Positions 33,154 to 42,177 of a stretch of 51,228 nucleotides of DNA are shown here, piece by piece; position 1 is the first letter of the stretch, and each line of letters opens with the position of its first letter. Where the stretch lies: positions 1 to 51,228 of the forward strand of contig NZ_CAMFHL010000019.1 in assembly GCF_945952095.1 (NCBI RefSeq), given 5' to 3'. The position numbers and the translations under genes are program-made. This stretch comes from an uncultured Arsenicibacter sp. (lineage in GTDB: Bacteria > Bacteroidota > Bacteroidia > Cytophagales > Spirosomataceae). The notes below the pieces were generated by a model. That model did not search any database, was not told where the DNA came from, and saw only the letters and a list, made by a program, of their open reading frames with translations.

Positions 33154-34410
33154 TTACTGCTTACCGGCCGGTACTTTTACGAGAAATTCACCGCTGATAG
33201 CCGGTCCGTTAGTGCCGCATCCGTTCGCCCGCGGAATCATTGTCCCGGTCAGGCTACCTTTTACAAGTGTGTTTTTGGTGTACTGCATAACGACAAGCTG
33301 ACCCGTTGCATAGCGCAGGCCCATGCAGTCGCCGCGCGTATCAAACCATTCCATAGTACTGCCCGATGGCCGGCAGACCACCAGCCCGCTCCGGTTGTCG
33401 AGCGCCACGTAATCGCCGAACGGCAGCACACCGGTACCGGTCGTCCGGAAAGTCAGATTCACCGGCGTAGTATCACTTGCCCCGAGAATAGTCGAATAAC
33501 TGTTAGTAAATTCTTTCAGACTAACCGTTGTGCAGAGCGTTGTTTTGCCGTCGAGGGTGTAGCGGATGTAGCCCATGCCCACATACACGGGCCGGCTCAG
33601 CGTTACGACCGCCCCTCCTTTGCCGGTTGGCACACTCGCCGTAACCGTTACCGGATTCTGCGCCGGATGATAGGACGGAGCCACATAAGTACCCGCCAGC
33701 CCGCCGCCGGTTAGTTTACCGTGCCCGTCAAGCCCCCAACTGATGGCAGCGGCTGTCGCCGTTACGCGGCGGAGCGGCTCCCCGTTGTTGACGGTCATCG
33801 GCGCCAGTTCCGAAACCAGCAACCGCATGGTTGACCCGTAATACGCCACCCAGTCGCTCTCCGCACCTGACTCATCGACCAGCGCATACTGACGGTATAA
33901 GGCAATATCCCCCAGCGTAGTTACAGGCGTTGTCACGGTCCGGTTCACCCCGTCAACCTGCTGACCAATGGAGGTATACCAGACCTTATCCGCTTTTTGC
34001 TGCGCCATACCGATCATGCCGGCCGTATTCCCCGCCAGCTCCGCATCGGTATACGCGATGGTCAGGGTGGCGGCTTTGCCTAATTTAAGGTCCTGCGGCA
34101 ATAACCGGTAGCCGGTGCTCATGCCGTTCGGAGCCAAGTTAGTGATTGGCTGAAGCGTAAATGCCGTTTGCTTATCCACGGCGCCTGCCGGAATGACCAG
34201 GATTGCTTTTCCGCCGCTGACGGTAATGGTTCCGCCCTCCGGCCCGATGACAAGACTGGAGGCAGTACCCGTTGCGGCACCGGTACCGGTTGCCGTACCC
34301 TCACGCGGATACTCCGGCGAATTTGGATTTATTGAAGACGTCTCTGAGCGGCAGGAAACCATCAGACATATCAACGAATAAAAAAATAAACAGTATAGGT
34401 TTATGCGCAT
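33154..34410 (-). CDS. Lipoprotein with ZU5-like domain
   Basis: A 418-residue lipoprotein: signal and lipobox LMVSC (Cys about 20), then a low-complexity TGTGAATGTAS linker. Residues about 52-145 hold GPEGGTITVSGGKAILVIPA, AFTLQPI and LTIAYTD, a ZU5-like domain of the kind common in bacterial surface proteins. A large region of beta character with no recognised motif follows (about 150-418), including paired Cys near the C-terminus. It is probably anchored on the outer membrane. A 13-base sequence upstream is shared with the next lipoprotein gene. Function unknown. Confidence 0.72.
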   Translation of the reverse strand: MRINLYCLFFYSLICLMVSCRSETSSINPNSPEYPREGTATGTGAATGTASSLVIGPEGGTITVSGGKAILVIPAGAVDKQTAFTLQPITNLAPNGMSTGYRLLPQDLKLGKAATLTIAYTDAELAGNTAGMIGMAQQKADKVWYTSIGQQVDGVNRTVTTPVTTLGDIALYRQYALVDESGAESDWVAYYGSTMRLLVSELAPMTVNNGEPLRRVTATAAAISWGLDGHGKLTGGGLAGTYVAPSYHPAQNPVTVTASVPTGKGGAVVTLSRPVYVGMGYIRYTLDGKTTLCTTVSLKEFTNSYSTILGASDTTPVNLTFRTTGTGVLPFGDYVALDNRSGLVVCRPSGSTMEWFDTRGDCMGLRYATGQLVVMQYTKNTLVKGSLTGTMIPRANGCGTNGPAISGEFLVKVPAGKQ

Positions 34411-34463
34411 ACATTAATTCAGATTGTACCGATGCCTATTCCGTTTAGAATAGGGCAATAGGG

Positions 34464-34476
34464 TCAAAATTGGCAC
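34464..34476 (-). promoter_or_regulatory. Shared 13-mer upstream of the lipoprotein gene
   Basis: TCAAAATTGGCAC on the plus strand, identical to 36189-36201. Read on the minus strand it contains CAATTTTG, one mismatch from the -7 element TAnnTTTG, 54 bases before the start of the 34410 gene. It may be a common promoter core or regulator site. Confidence 0.4.
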
Positions 34477-34564
34477 GCCTTTTTGACATACAGGTTAGTT
34501 TTCTTCGTAAATGGTCGCATGTTTCTACCTAACGGCACTTTATAAACTATAAATATAATTTTAC

Positions 34565-34619
34565 CAATAAAAACCGCGTATCAGAAGCGACTGTCTGTCC
34601 TCTTTTCTGATACGCGGTT
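34565..34619 (-). terminator. Terminator of the PKD/beta-helix lipoprotein gene
   Basis: AACCGCGTATCAGAA (34572-34586) pairs with TTCTGATACGCGGTT (34605-34619), an 18-base loop. On the minus strand it is followed by TTTTTATT. Confidence 0.88.
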
Positions 34620-34641
34620 CCGGTATAAAAACGTTGCAGGC

Positions 34642-36159
34642 TTATTCTTTCAGAAGACTCCCCTGTACGTTCCCGTTGAAGGTATTGGCCGTATTTATAT
34701 CGGCATTGGCTTTTGCGCCGTATGCCACAAAGATTCCGTAGCCCCCGCTGCCGCTGATCAGCGACTGCTTTACGGTGAAGGCCGACAGGTTGCCGTATAT
34801 TGCCAGATTGGCTTTTTTACCCGACACAATTGCCGTGCTGCCGGCATTACTCAGCTCGGCATTTTCCAGCACATTCTGACTGCTGGTTGAGTAAGAGATA
34901 ATACCGCGCCAGTAACCAGCCGTTCGGTTTGCGCCCGTAATAACGACTTTGTTCGTGGCTGTTCCGACGGCCGACAGATACCCGCCGCTATTGATCATCA
35001 TACTGGCGTCCCGTGCGAACTCCAGCACAACGCCCGGGCTCAGTTTAAAGCCGGTATCTACCGTCAGACCGGTACCTGTTATGCGGTATGGTGTTTTATC
35101 GGCAAAGCCGGCCCATGTTACCTCAGGGCTGTCTTTCACAGCCGACGCGCTGATTTCCACCACATCGCGGCCGTTATTACCGGTAAATTTCGAAGCCGCA
35201 TCCAGCTTCGCCACGTTGAGGGCATTCAGCAGGATACCCGCTTCGGTATTATTACTGAACGTATTAGCCGCAAATTCGCGCAGAATACCACCATCCTGAA
35301 CATAGATGCCATAACCGTCATTCTGAGTAAATACCGTATTCTTCAGCGCAAGCTGTGCTTTTGACGAACCGAAAAAGGCCAGACCGGCTTTGGTAGTGCT
35401 GAGCATGGTACGGCTGCCGGTATGCATTACATCTACATAATCGAACACGTTGGCGTTGCTGCCTGAATACAGCATAATACCTGCCCAGTACCCTTTCGTT
35501 TTTTCGACGCCCACAAACCGGATCCGGTTATTGGCTTCTCCCTTCGCGATGATAATCCCGCCGTTATCATTGATATCCAGCCGTGTATCCCGTTCAAAGG
35601 CAATCACCACTCCCGGGTTGATCGTCAGTTCGTGGTTTACGGCAATGCTTTTCGTCACGATGTAATCAGGCAGGTCAGGGTTCAGGACGCGGTCGGTCAG
35701 GACGGTTTTTACGCTGATATTCGCCGTAATAGCCAGAGGTTGCGCCACACTCGCCGTTACCAGGACCTTATCGGTACTTTTACCGGTTTCGCTCGATACA
35801 GTCAGTTCCAGTTCGTATTCACCGGTCTCGTCGGGCGTAAAGGCAGGTTTCAGCGTCGTCGGGCTCTGAAGCGTTGCGGTACTTTTGGCGGGTTTCCGGA
35901 CAAAAGCCCATTGCGCGGTCAGCGGCTTGCCTTTACTGTCTGTAGACGCGCTGCCGTCGAGCGCTACCGGCTGCCCGACCTGCACCTGCTGGTCAGGACC
36001 GGCAGCAGCCGTCACGATGCCGGCCGGTGTTGGTTCTGTTTCTTTCTTACAAGCCGTTGTCAACAAGGCTAAACTGGCCAGTAAGGCCACAAATCGGGTA
36101 GCAAGGGTTATCCGGAGCCCTTGCGGCTGGCGCAGCAGCGCCTTCACAGTAGAGGTCAT
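34642..36159 (-). CDS. PKD-domain lipoprotein with parallel beta-helix
   Basis: A 505-residue lipoprotein. A long n-region (MTSTVKALLRQPQGLRITL) precedes the hydrophobic core and lipobox LLTTAC (Cys about 37). A PKD-like domain follows (about 48-135: AGPDQQVQVGQPVALDGSAS, and TPDETGEYELELTVS). Then come two sets of right-handed beta-helix repeats (KGYWAGIMLYSGSNANVFDY and GYWRGIISYSTSSQNVLENA) with many Gly, Asn and short hydrophobic runs. The two helical modules resemble each other, so an internal duplication is likely. Parallel beta-helix surface proteins often bind or cleave polysaccharide, but no catalytic motif is apparent. Confidence 0.78.
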   Translation of the reverse strand: MTSTVKALLRQPQGLRITLATRFVALLASLALLTTACKKETEPTPAGIVTAAAGPDQQVQVGQPVALDGSASTDSKGKPLTAQWAFVRKPAKSTATLQSPTTLKPAFTPDETGEYELELTVSSETGKSTDKVLVTASVAQPLAITANISVKTVLTDRVLNPDLPDYIVTKSIAVNHELTINPGVVIAFERDTRLDINDNGGIIIAKGEANNRIRFVGVEKTKGYWAGIMLYSGSNANVFDYVDVMHTGSRTMLSTTKAGLAFFGSSKAQLALKNTVFTQNDGYGIYVQDGGILREFAANTFSNNTEAGILLNALNVAKLDAASKFTGNNGRDVVEISASAVKDSPEVTWAGFADKTPYRITGTGLTVDTGFKLSPGVVLEFARDASMMINSGGYLSAVGTATNKVVITGANRTAGYWRGIISYSTSSQNVLENAELSNAGSTAIVSGKKANLAIYGNLSAFTVKQSLISGSGGYGIFVAYGAKANADINTANTFNGNVQGSLLKE

Positions 36160-36188
36160 TTGAGCAGTATTTATTGTTGTTTACTGCA

Positions 36189-36201
36189 TCAAAATTGGCA
36201 C
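36189..36201 (-). promoter_or_regulatory. Shared 13-mer upstream of the PKD lipoprotein gene
   Basis: TCAAAATTGGCAC, the same as 34464-34476, 30 bases before the start of the 36159 gene. The minus strand shows CAATTTTG, near the TAnnTTTG consensus. Confidence 0.4.
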
Positions 36202-36293
36202 TACACCGGTTGCCATCCGATCTGATTCCGGTTCAAATGTGTTTTTTACCCTGTGAAATGCAACAGAATCCAGGTGAAATGCGCCTGCCCCGG

Positions 36294-38468
36294 CTATGGT
36301 TTCACTACCCGGACGGCCTTCCGGCGGGTCGGCGTCCGGACCTGAATCAGGTAGCTACCGGCGGCCGCCTGTAACGGCATTTGCAGCCAGACCGCCTGCT
36401 GCGCACCCTCCACCGTTTTCGACCCGATCAGCTGCCCCTGCATACTGAACATCGATACCGTCAGGGATTCCTGCCGGATGCCATCGACGGTCAGCTCAAC
36501 CAGATTACCCTGCACCGGATTCCCCAGCACCTGTACGACCAATTCTCCGGCATCCTGATCAACACCCGACCGGGGCGCAAGGCCACAGGCAGCACGGGCA
36601 TCCCATCGGTATTGAACTACGGTATACTCACCGCCCGCATTCCGCTGCCGGGCAAACAGGATAAACGGCGCTACCGTTGACCCCGGCCGCTGAATATCAG
36701 TCACCAAATCGGGACTATCAACCCGGTTGTGGCAGTTGGTTGTCCAGCCGGTAATGCCGACGCTCATGAACTCAACCGGGTTGCCGTTGCCACCCGACAC
36801 CACAAACTGAATGGCACCGGTCTGGCAATCATAGACCGGCGGCTGTATCGTCAGCGGTTGCCCGACGGTCGGCACGGGGCTGCCGCATTCTGCTGTATTA
36901 ACGGCCGTATTGGACGGCGGAGCCGGTATTGCCGTGCAGTTATTGGGGCAGGTTGCGGTATAATCCCAGGTTGTCGTCACAATAGCCAGCGGATTACTTG
37001 CCTGACGGGCACGCAGCTGAAACGGTTCAACATCGCAGAAGGGCTGCACCAGATGCGGGCCTTTCTGTGTGGTCCAGCCCGTGATGCCGATCGCCATATA
37101 GCTTACGTCGCTCCCGTCGCCGCCTTTTGACAAAAAGGTAAACTGCTGCGTAGCGCAGTCATATACCGGTTTCAGCAGCGTCAGGGGTTGCGGGGATTCG
37201 GTTTGCAGTTTTAACACACCAATACTTCCGACCAGTACCAACCCGCCGTCTCCGGCCACACCGATACCGGTCAGGCGCTCCGGCGGGTAAGCAGACTCCT
37301 GAAAGCTGTACGTCCTTTCACCCAGCAACGACAACGATGCCGGACTGTTTGCCGCCCCCGGTGCCGTACTTATTTTCATTACCCGGTAATCGTAGTTTGG
37401 CGCACTCAGGTCGGTATTGGCCAGCGCGTAACAGGTCTGCCCGTCGGCGGCGGTATAGGATGTGATGTAGCCGGGTGTCGCGTCGGTCGGATATACTTTC
37501 GAGCGTTTCAGATTACCGTTCAGGTCAATCTCGACCAGCACAGTGTGCGGGGGAGCCTGTACCAGCGATGAAAACCCGTAGCCGATTCCTGCCAGGGCAT
37601 ACCCGCTCCCGTCGGGGATTGGTATCACATCGGTAATGGCATTAGTCGCCAGAACCGCCCCCGGATCAGATCCGGATATGACATTCGGAAACGGAAAACC
37701 ACGCATGAGTTTCTGCCATTGCAGAGTGCCCTGCGCGTCCAGTTTGGCCACCCAGCCCGACGACGGGGCCGTTGTGTTCAGCGGATCACCGATCACACCG
37801 TAGGAATTGTAATAGCCGACCACCAGAAAACCGCCGTCGGGGGTGGCGATCATGCGTTCGGCTTTGGTTATGGTCCGGTCGGGGCTTGCGGGCGAAGGGT
37901 TCGGATAGTCTATTCTTGTCTGCCACCCCGGCGTCCCCCCTTTGATTACCACTACCCCCGTCGTGGATACTGACGAAGGTACAGTTGTACAGAGCACGAC
38001 CTGATCATCGGCCGTATAGACCAGACTTTCGATCGACCGGACACCCGCCAGCGTACCTGACGGACTGGACACCTGCTCCATGATCGTACTGCTCTTCTGA
38101 ACGCCTGATTCGCTGATGCGGGCCATGGCACGATACAGGTACATATACCGCGGGATGTAGCCATTGAATACGCCACTAATCCCGCCCTGGCTATCCCGGC
38201 CGAGCGTTTCGGTACCAGACGGATAAGACCCGTCCACGAATACATTTGTTGTCCAGCGCAACAAACCTTGAGGTGTATACGAACGGATATTGCCTCCGCT
38301 TACCACGGCAATATTGCCGTCGGCCGTTACAAGCATCTTCGAATTGATAGTCGTCAGACTCCACTGACTATCAGGAAAAACCTGTCCGTGGACGGGCAAA
38401 CTCATCAGGAAGCTGATCCAAAAGCCGGTAAAGGCTTTCAGGGCGGAAGCAGGAATAGACGTATGCAT
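36294..38468 (-). CDS. Secreted protein with T9SS type A sorting domain
   Basis: A 724-residue secreted protein. The signal peptide spans about 1-29 (PVHGQ). Residues about 35-420 have repeated WQ/GG-containing strands (SKMLVTADGNIAVVSGGNI; DGGFLVVGYYNS; DGGLVLVGS) suggestive of a beta-propeller of the delta-60 or WD-like type. The region about 430-640 holds two similar repeats with YDCATQQFTFLSKGGDG and YDCQTGAIQFVVSGGNGN, each with Cys. The C-terminus is a type A T9SS sorting domain (VLGNPVQGNLVELTVDG to RKAVRVVKP). Exported and attached at the surface by T9SS. The role is unknown. Confidence 0.82.
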   Translation of the reverse strand: MHTSIPASALKAFTGFWISFLMSLPVHGQVFPDSQWSLTTINSKMLVTADGNIAVVSGGNIRSYTPQGLLRWTTNVFVDGSYPSGTETLGRDSQGGISGVFNGYIPRYMYLYRAMARISESGVQKSSTIMEQVSSPSGTLAGVRSIESLVYTADDQVVLCTTVPSSVSTTGVVVIKGGTPGWQTRIDYPNPSPASPDRTITKAERMIATPDGGFLVVGYYNSYGVIGDPLNTTAPSSGWVAKLDAQGTLQWQKLMRGFPFPNVISGSDPGAVLATNAITDVIPIPDGSGYALAGIGYGFSSLVQAPPHTVLVEIDLNGNLKRSKVYPTDATPGYITSYTAADGQTCYALANTDLSAPNYDYRVMKISTAPGAANSPASLSLLGERTYSFQESAYPPERLTGIGVAGDGGLVLVGSIGVLKLQTESPQPLTLLKPVYDCATQQFTFLSKGGDGSDVSYMAIGITGWTTQKGPHLVQPFCDVEPFQLRARQASNPLAIVTTTWDYTATCPNNCTAIPAPPSNTAVNTAECGSPVPTVGQPLTIQPPVYDCQTGAIQFVVSGGNGNPVEFMSVGITGWTTNCHNRVDSPDLVTDIQRPGSTVAPFILFARQRNAGGEYTVVQYRWDARAACGLAPRSGVDQDAGELVVQVLGNPVQGNLVELTVDGIRQESLTVSMFSMQGQLIGSKTVEGAQQAVWLQMPLQAAAGSYLIQVRTPTRRKAVRVVKP

Positions 38469-38585
38469 AGGGATCAGTTGTTTTGTTGCCGGTAATGATT
38501 TCCTGCTAAGACAATACTTTTTTATAAAGGGTTGCGTTACAGGAATAACCGGTTAATCAGTATCCGCATTAAACGCATATCCCAC

Positions 38586-39335
38586 ATGAAAACACCCTTT
38601 TACACACTGCTTTTTTTCGTTATTCCTGCCCTTTCCTTTGGCCAGAAGACCGAGATGATGGTCACCCTTGAATCCGGTTTATTTTCGTTTCGCGGGCACT
38701 CAGCGGAGAATACCTCCTTCCTGAATGTATACAACCGGGGTACTTCCTACGAAGGATCCACCAACAACGCCTTCGGGGCAAAAGCCGGTATCAGCCAGGG
38801 CGTTTCGTTTCAGATTCAGCGGATTAACAAGCGGAAGCTGTTCGCCGGTATCGGGATCGGATTTGAAAACCTACCCAGTAAAATTGATTTAAGGGATGTC
38901 TATGTAGCTTCAACGACCACCAGCGGAGGCACAACCTCGATAGGGGGCGTCAATCCAAATTCGCCGGTCATCGGCCACACGTATCTGTCAAACCGCTTTA
39001 TTACCCTGAACCCCTACATCGGCTTTCGTTTTCCGACGGAGTACGGTGTATCCGTTGATTTTCAGGCCGGATTTGATGCCGGTTATCTGCTGAGTTCCCG
39101 GGAGAACGGACGTGCGGAACCTGCTAACGGTACGGTTTATACTACGTCGGTCGACCGCAAGTATATCAGCTTTGACATCCGGCCAAGGCTTCAGGCAACC
39201 ATCCATTACCGGCGGGCCGGTCTGTTTGCCGGTTACTCACGCGGGCTTGTCAACTACAAGGAAGGCTGGGTAGGCGGCATTAATGAGGCTTACAGCAACT
39301 ATCTCCGGTTCGGGGCACAATACCGGCTCCGGTAG
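38586..39335 (+). CDS. Outer membrane beta-barrel protein
   Basis: A 249-residue protein. The frame opens at 38532, but the ATG at 38586 (MKTPFYTLLFFVIPALSFGQ) begins the signal peptide. The mature part alternates polar and hydrophobic residues in strands, with features of a porin-like barrel: AGIGIGFENL, ITLNPYIGFRFPTEYG, VSVDFQAGFDAGYLL, RPRLQATIHY, AGLFAGYSRGL and a last strand YLRFGAQYRLR. The barrel would have eight to ten strands. Divergent from the 36294 gene; convergent with the REC-AraC regulator. Function unknown. Confidence 0.75.
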   Translation: MKTPFYTLLFFVIPALSFGQKTEMMVTLESGLFSFRGHSAENTSFLNVYNRGTSYEGSTNNAFGAKAGISQGVSFQIQRINKRKLFAGIGIGFENLPSKIDLRDVYVASTTTSGGTTSIGGVNPNSPVIGHTYLSNRFITLNPYIGFRFPTEYGVSVDFQAGFDAGYLLSSRENGRAEPANGTVYTTSVDRKYISFDIRPRLQATIHYRRAGLFAGYSRGLVNYKEGWVGGINEAYSNYLRFGAQYRLR

Positions 39336-39345
39336 CGGATCCAGA

Positions 39346-39380
39346 GCATTCAGCCGGAAAAGCCGGTACCGGCTGAATGC
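39346..39380. terminator. Hairpin between convergent genes
   Basis: A perfect 12-bp stem (GCATTCAGCCGG with CCGGCTGAATGC, 11-base loop) between two convergent genes, without a strong T run. It probably serves both genes. Confidence 0.6.
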
Positions 39381-39383
39381 CCG

Positions 39384-40139
39384 TCAGCCTTTTGCTGATT
39401 GCTGCTGCCGGTACTGAATGGGCGAAAGGCGGCTGCTTTCCTTGAAAATACGCGAAAAATAAGACGCGCTGCTGAAACCACACATTCGTGCCACCTCATC
39501 GACAGACCGGTCACTCCGCGAGAGCAGAAGCCGGGCTTTCTGCAGGCGGTATTGCTTCACAACCAGACTGAAATTCGACTGATAATACCGCATAATTTTC
39601 CGCTGCAGCGCCGAAACACTCATATTCACTTTTTCGGCAATATCATCGGGCGACAGGCTGACATTGTGGTAACTCTGCTTCAGAATGTCTTCAAACTGCT
39701 TCTTGAATACGACAGCTTCCTCCGCGTCTCCGGCAGTTTTTACAGACTCCGTCCCTTTTCGTAACTGGATGATATTGTTGATTTTATACAGCAGCTCTTC
39801 CGGCATAAACGGTTTGATCAGGTAGTCAATCGCCCCACGCTGTAACCCTTGCAGTTTCTCCTCCGGATCTGTTATGCCGGTCATATAGATCAGCGGAATC
39901 GGCCGGTATTCATCCTGTGCCTGTATAATACTGAGGAAAGTAGTACCATCCATACCAGGCATCACAATATCGCAGACAATGATATCAGGAAGTTCTTTTT
40001 TGAGCAGTGCCAGTGCCTCCACTCCGTTCGGCGCAACCGCTACGCCCAAATCATAGAGTTCCAGAAAGTCTTTCAGATTGCTATGTAGCTCATAATCATC
40101 TTCAACCACCAGTACTTTAGCCCTATATCCGTTTATCAT
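39384..40139 (-). CDS. Response regulator with AraC-type DNA-binding domain
   Basis: A 251-residue regulator. The receiver domain (about 5-125) has VVEDD, the phospho-acceptor D57 in IIVCDIVMPGMDG, Thr in YMTG and Lys in YLIKPFMPEE. The AraC-type domain (about 150-247) has two HTH motifs (LSPDDIAEKVNMSVSALQRK and VDEVARMCGFSSASYFSRIF), with FKESSRLSPIQYR. No kinase is beside it. It would respond to a cytoplasmic or hybrid kinase encoded elsewhere. A TATATTTG element on the minus strand at 40163-40170 gives a short leader. Confidence 0.9.
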   Translation of the reverse strand: MINGYRAKVLVVEDDYELHSNLKDFLELYDLGVAVAPNGVEALALLKKELPDIIVCDIVMPGMDGTTFLSIIQAQDEYRPIPLIYMTGITDPEEKLQGLQRGAIDYLIKPFMPEELLYKINNIIQLRKGTESVKTAGDAEEAVVFKKQFEDILKQSYHNVSLSPDDIAEKVNMSVSALQRKIMRYYQSNFSLVVKQYRLQKARLLLSRSDRSVDEVARMCGFSSASYFSRIFKESSRLSPIQYRQQQSAKG

Positions 40140-40162
40140 AACCTATCCCCCTAAACGTTTCT

Positions 40163-40170
40163 CAAATATA
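40163..40170 (-). promoter_or_regulatory. -7 element of the REC-AraC gene
   Basis: CAAATATA on the plus strand reads TATATTTG on the minus strand, an exact TAnnTTTG match, 24 bases before the start codon at 40139. No TTG at the usual distance. Confidence 0.5.
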
Positions 40171-40524
40171 TGAATCTCAATAATATATATACCATTATCT
40201 CACATACATTCATTTTTAGTGTACACATTAGCAAACACGGTTTTATTATATTTCTACACTACAGCATTTGGGGTTAAAATGTGTCCAGGGAACACATATA
40301 TCACCATCATATAGTCAACAACAACCATGTATCATTTTGGAACAATATCAATTATCTCCAATAAATACCCACAGATTATGGCAGCACAAAAAATAAAAAC
40401 TTTAAACAAAACTTAAGATTCAACCCTGTAAAACAACCAATTAACAAAGACAGGATACTGTTTTACCGGCACTGGCCGGCTAGTTGCCAAACAAGATCCT
40501 CAGAAAAACATAGTTACTTATAAC
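40171..40524. other. Non-coding region between minus-strand genes
   Basis: About 350 bases, AT-rich, without a credible gene on either strand and without an obvious repeat. Confidence 0.5.
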
Positions 40525-40558
40525 TATAAAGCCGTACCAATCCGGAGATCAGTACGGC
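40525..40558 (-). terminator. Weak terminator of the astacin gene
   Basis: GCCGTAC (40531-40537) pairs with GTACGGC (40552-40558). On the minus strand the stem is followed by TTTATAG, a weak T tract. Confidence 0.5.
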
Positions 40559-40583
40559 GGAGCAATACGTCATAAACGTTATG

Positions 40584-41411
40584 TCAGGGATACATGGCAT
40601 TAATGGTTGCAATGTCGAGGGGAGACAACCCGTTCCGCTGTATCGTATATATGGATCCGTCACGCCGCGTGATGGTTGGAAGACCGTTTTTAGAAAAGTC
40701 ATACGGCCCGTACATCATCACCGATGACAGGTCAAGCTGATTGCCATAGTCGAATCCGTCGTAGCCCTGAACGACATAGGTATCAAAATCGTAGCTGTAG
40801 CCATTGACGATATTATCGTAGTTGATCCGGATAAACTGATCACGGTCGGAGCGGGTATGTTCGTGCCATAGCCCGATCGCATGCCCGATTTCATGGATGG
40901 CATTGCCGGTCGTGCAGCCGATGCCCAGATTGACGTACTGCAAGCTTCCGGAATAGCCCACATTAGCCGAACAGCCGCTGCCATTGCGGAACTGTACATA
41001 TCCGCGCTGGGTGGTGCGGGCAACAAACCGGATTGCCGTATTGGCTTCAATATGGGACATCGCCGAGTACACCCGCGACGGATTCGGCAACGCCGGATCA
41101 ATCAGGTAATAGACAATTTTATTGGGCCATTTTGCCGTCTGCCGTGTCCTGCCGGTTGTCTGAGCACCCACCGGTTCCGCGGTAATGTCTTCGGGACGCA
41201 GAATAATATCATGCTGAAAAATAGCCTCGCCGTTAATTGTCGTATAACGGGCAGCGGTACCCAGCACATACCCCGCCTGCGGCGTCCCCGCGAGTCCGGG
41301 GTAGGCACATTCGGTTTGAACAACCTCCGGTTTGAGATCCGGAGTACCCGCATTTTCAGACTGGCAAGCCATTACGCCAATCAAGCTAAGCAGTAGCAGT
41401 ACAGACTTCAT
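40584..41411 (-). CDS. Astacin-family (M12A) metalloprotease lipoprotein
   Basis: A 275-residue lipoprotein: lipobox GVMAC (C16) then an acidic linker. The catalytic domain begins near 90. The zinc site is complete: HEIGHAIGLWHEH (H173, E174, H177, H183), followed by RSDRD, the astacin signature. The Met-turn reads SVMMYGP (M232-M233, Y234), where typical astacins have SIMHY, so the His is Met here. Three Cys between 147 and 166 may form disulphides. It is a surface or periplasmic endopeptidase. A weak terminator follows at 40525. Astacins in Bacteroidota include toxins and digestive enzymes; the target here is unknown. Confidence 0.92.
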   Translation of the reverse strand: MKSVLLLLSLIGVMACQSENAGTPDLKPEVVQTECAYPGLAGTPQAGYVLGTAARYTTINGEAIFQHDIILRPEDITAEPVGAQTTGRTRQTAKWPNKIVYYLIDPALPNPSRVYSAMSHIEANTAIRFVARTTQRGYVQFRNGSGCSANVGYSGSLQYVNLGIGCTTGNAIHEIGHAIGLWHEHTRSDRDQFIRINYDNIVNGYSYDFDTYVVQGYDGFDYGNQLDLSSVMMYGPYDFSKNGLPTITRRDGSIYTIQRNGLSPLDIATINAMYP

Positions 41412-41463
41412 AAACGTTACAGTTAAAGGTTAGTGAACTAGTCAGGGCATAACGTTGATTGTT

Positions 41464-41847
41464 TCAGGCGCTTATAGATTTACTTGCTTTATAGAGGCAA
41501 ACTGTATGACATGGTCCCTCGCCCTTGCGCAGCAGCTCCAGGCAAACAGCCAGCCGGGCACTGAGTTCATCAATTGCCTCCATATGTCTGATCAGGATAT
41601 ATTCCACAGCTTTTTTATTGACAAAAGCCATATTATGCTGCGTGAACCGTTCAATGGTACTAATCTCCTCTTCAACCTCCTGTAGCTTTTTCACATAATC
41701 GTCTTTGATTACATGAATAGCCTCTTGCGAGCACTTACCCTGTTTGGCATAGAATTCACAAATGAGTTGAAAATAGTCTTCGAAACGGGTCATACTATCC
41801 GACCAGGCAATTAATAAAGTTTGAGGTACATGTAAATTGTCTAACAT
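41464..41847 (-). CDS. Hypothetical helical protein
   Basis: A 127-residue protein without a signal peptide, rich in charged and helical residues (YVKKLQEVEEEISTIERFTQ and VEYILIRHMEAIDELSARLAV), so probably a helical bundle or coiled coil in the cytoplasm. Three Cys are spread (39, 107, 117 approximately). I do not recognise a family. It is probably a real gene: codon use matches the neighbours and the frame is long relative to shadows. An internal ATG (MTRFEDYFQ) is an alternative start. Confidence 0.6.
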   Translation of the reverse strand: MLDNLHVPQTLLIAWSDSMTRFEDYFQLICEFYAKQGKCSQEAIHVIKDDYVKKLQEVEEEISTIERFTQHNMAFVNKKAVEYILIRHMEAIDELSARLAVCLELLRKGEGPCHTVCLYKASKSISA

Positions 41848-42177
41848 ACGTTTCCGTTACGGCGGTGGTTGACTGATGGCACAAACTAAGCAGCCTTTGT
41901 TTTACTGTACAGGTCTCTTTTTTTACTTTTTAAACACACTTATTTACCAATAAGGGTTCTTTAAGGGCAAAATAGTACGTAAAACCAATTATGATTTTAC
42001 AGGAACCTCTGCCAGGAACCCGACCTGAAAGGGAAATGACAGCTGCTAATTTTCCGAAACAATCCGGGATAGCTTCCGTTACGCAGTTAACCATAATCTG
42101 CACCCATAATCCGTAGCGGCAGCTATAATCCGGCTAATACGCATTGCTGACACACAACCATCAAACATGTTCTTTTT
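41848..42177. other. Divergent promoter region
   Basis: About 330 bases between the divergent 41464 and 42178 genes. No exact TAnnTTTG was seen on either strand. It contains three octamers, ATAATCTG (42093), ATAATCCG (42106) and ATAATCCG (42125), which may be chance or a regulator site for the surface protein downstream. Confidence 0.4.
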
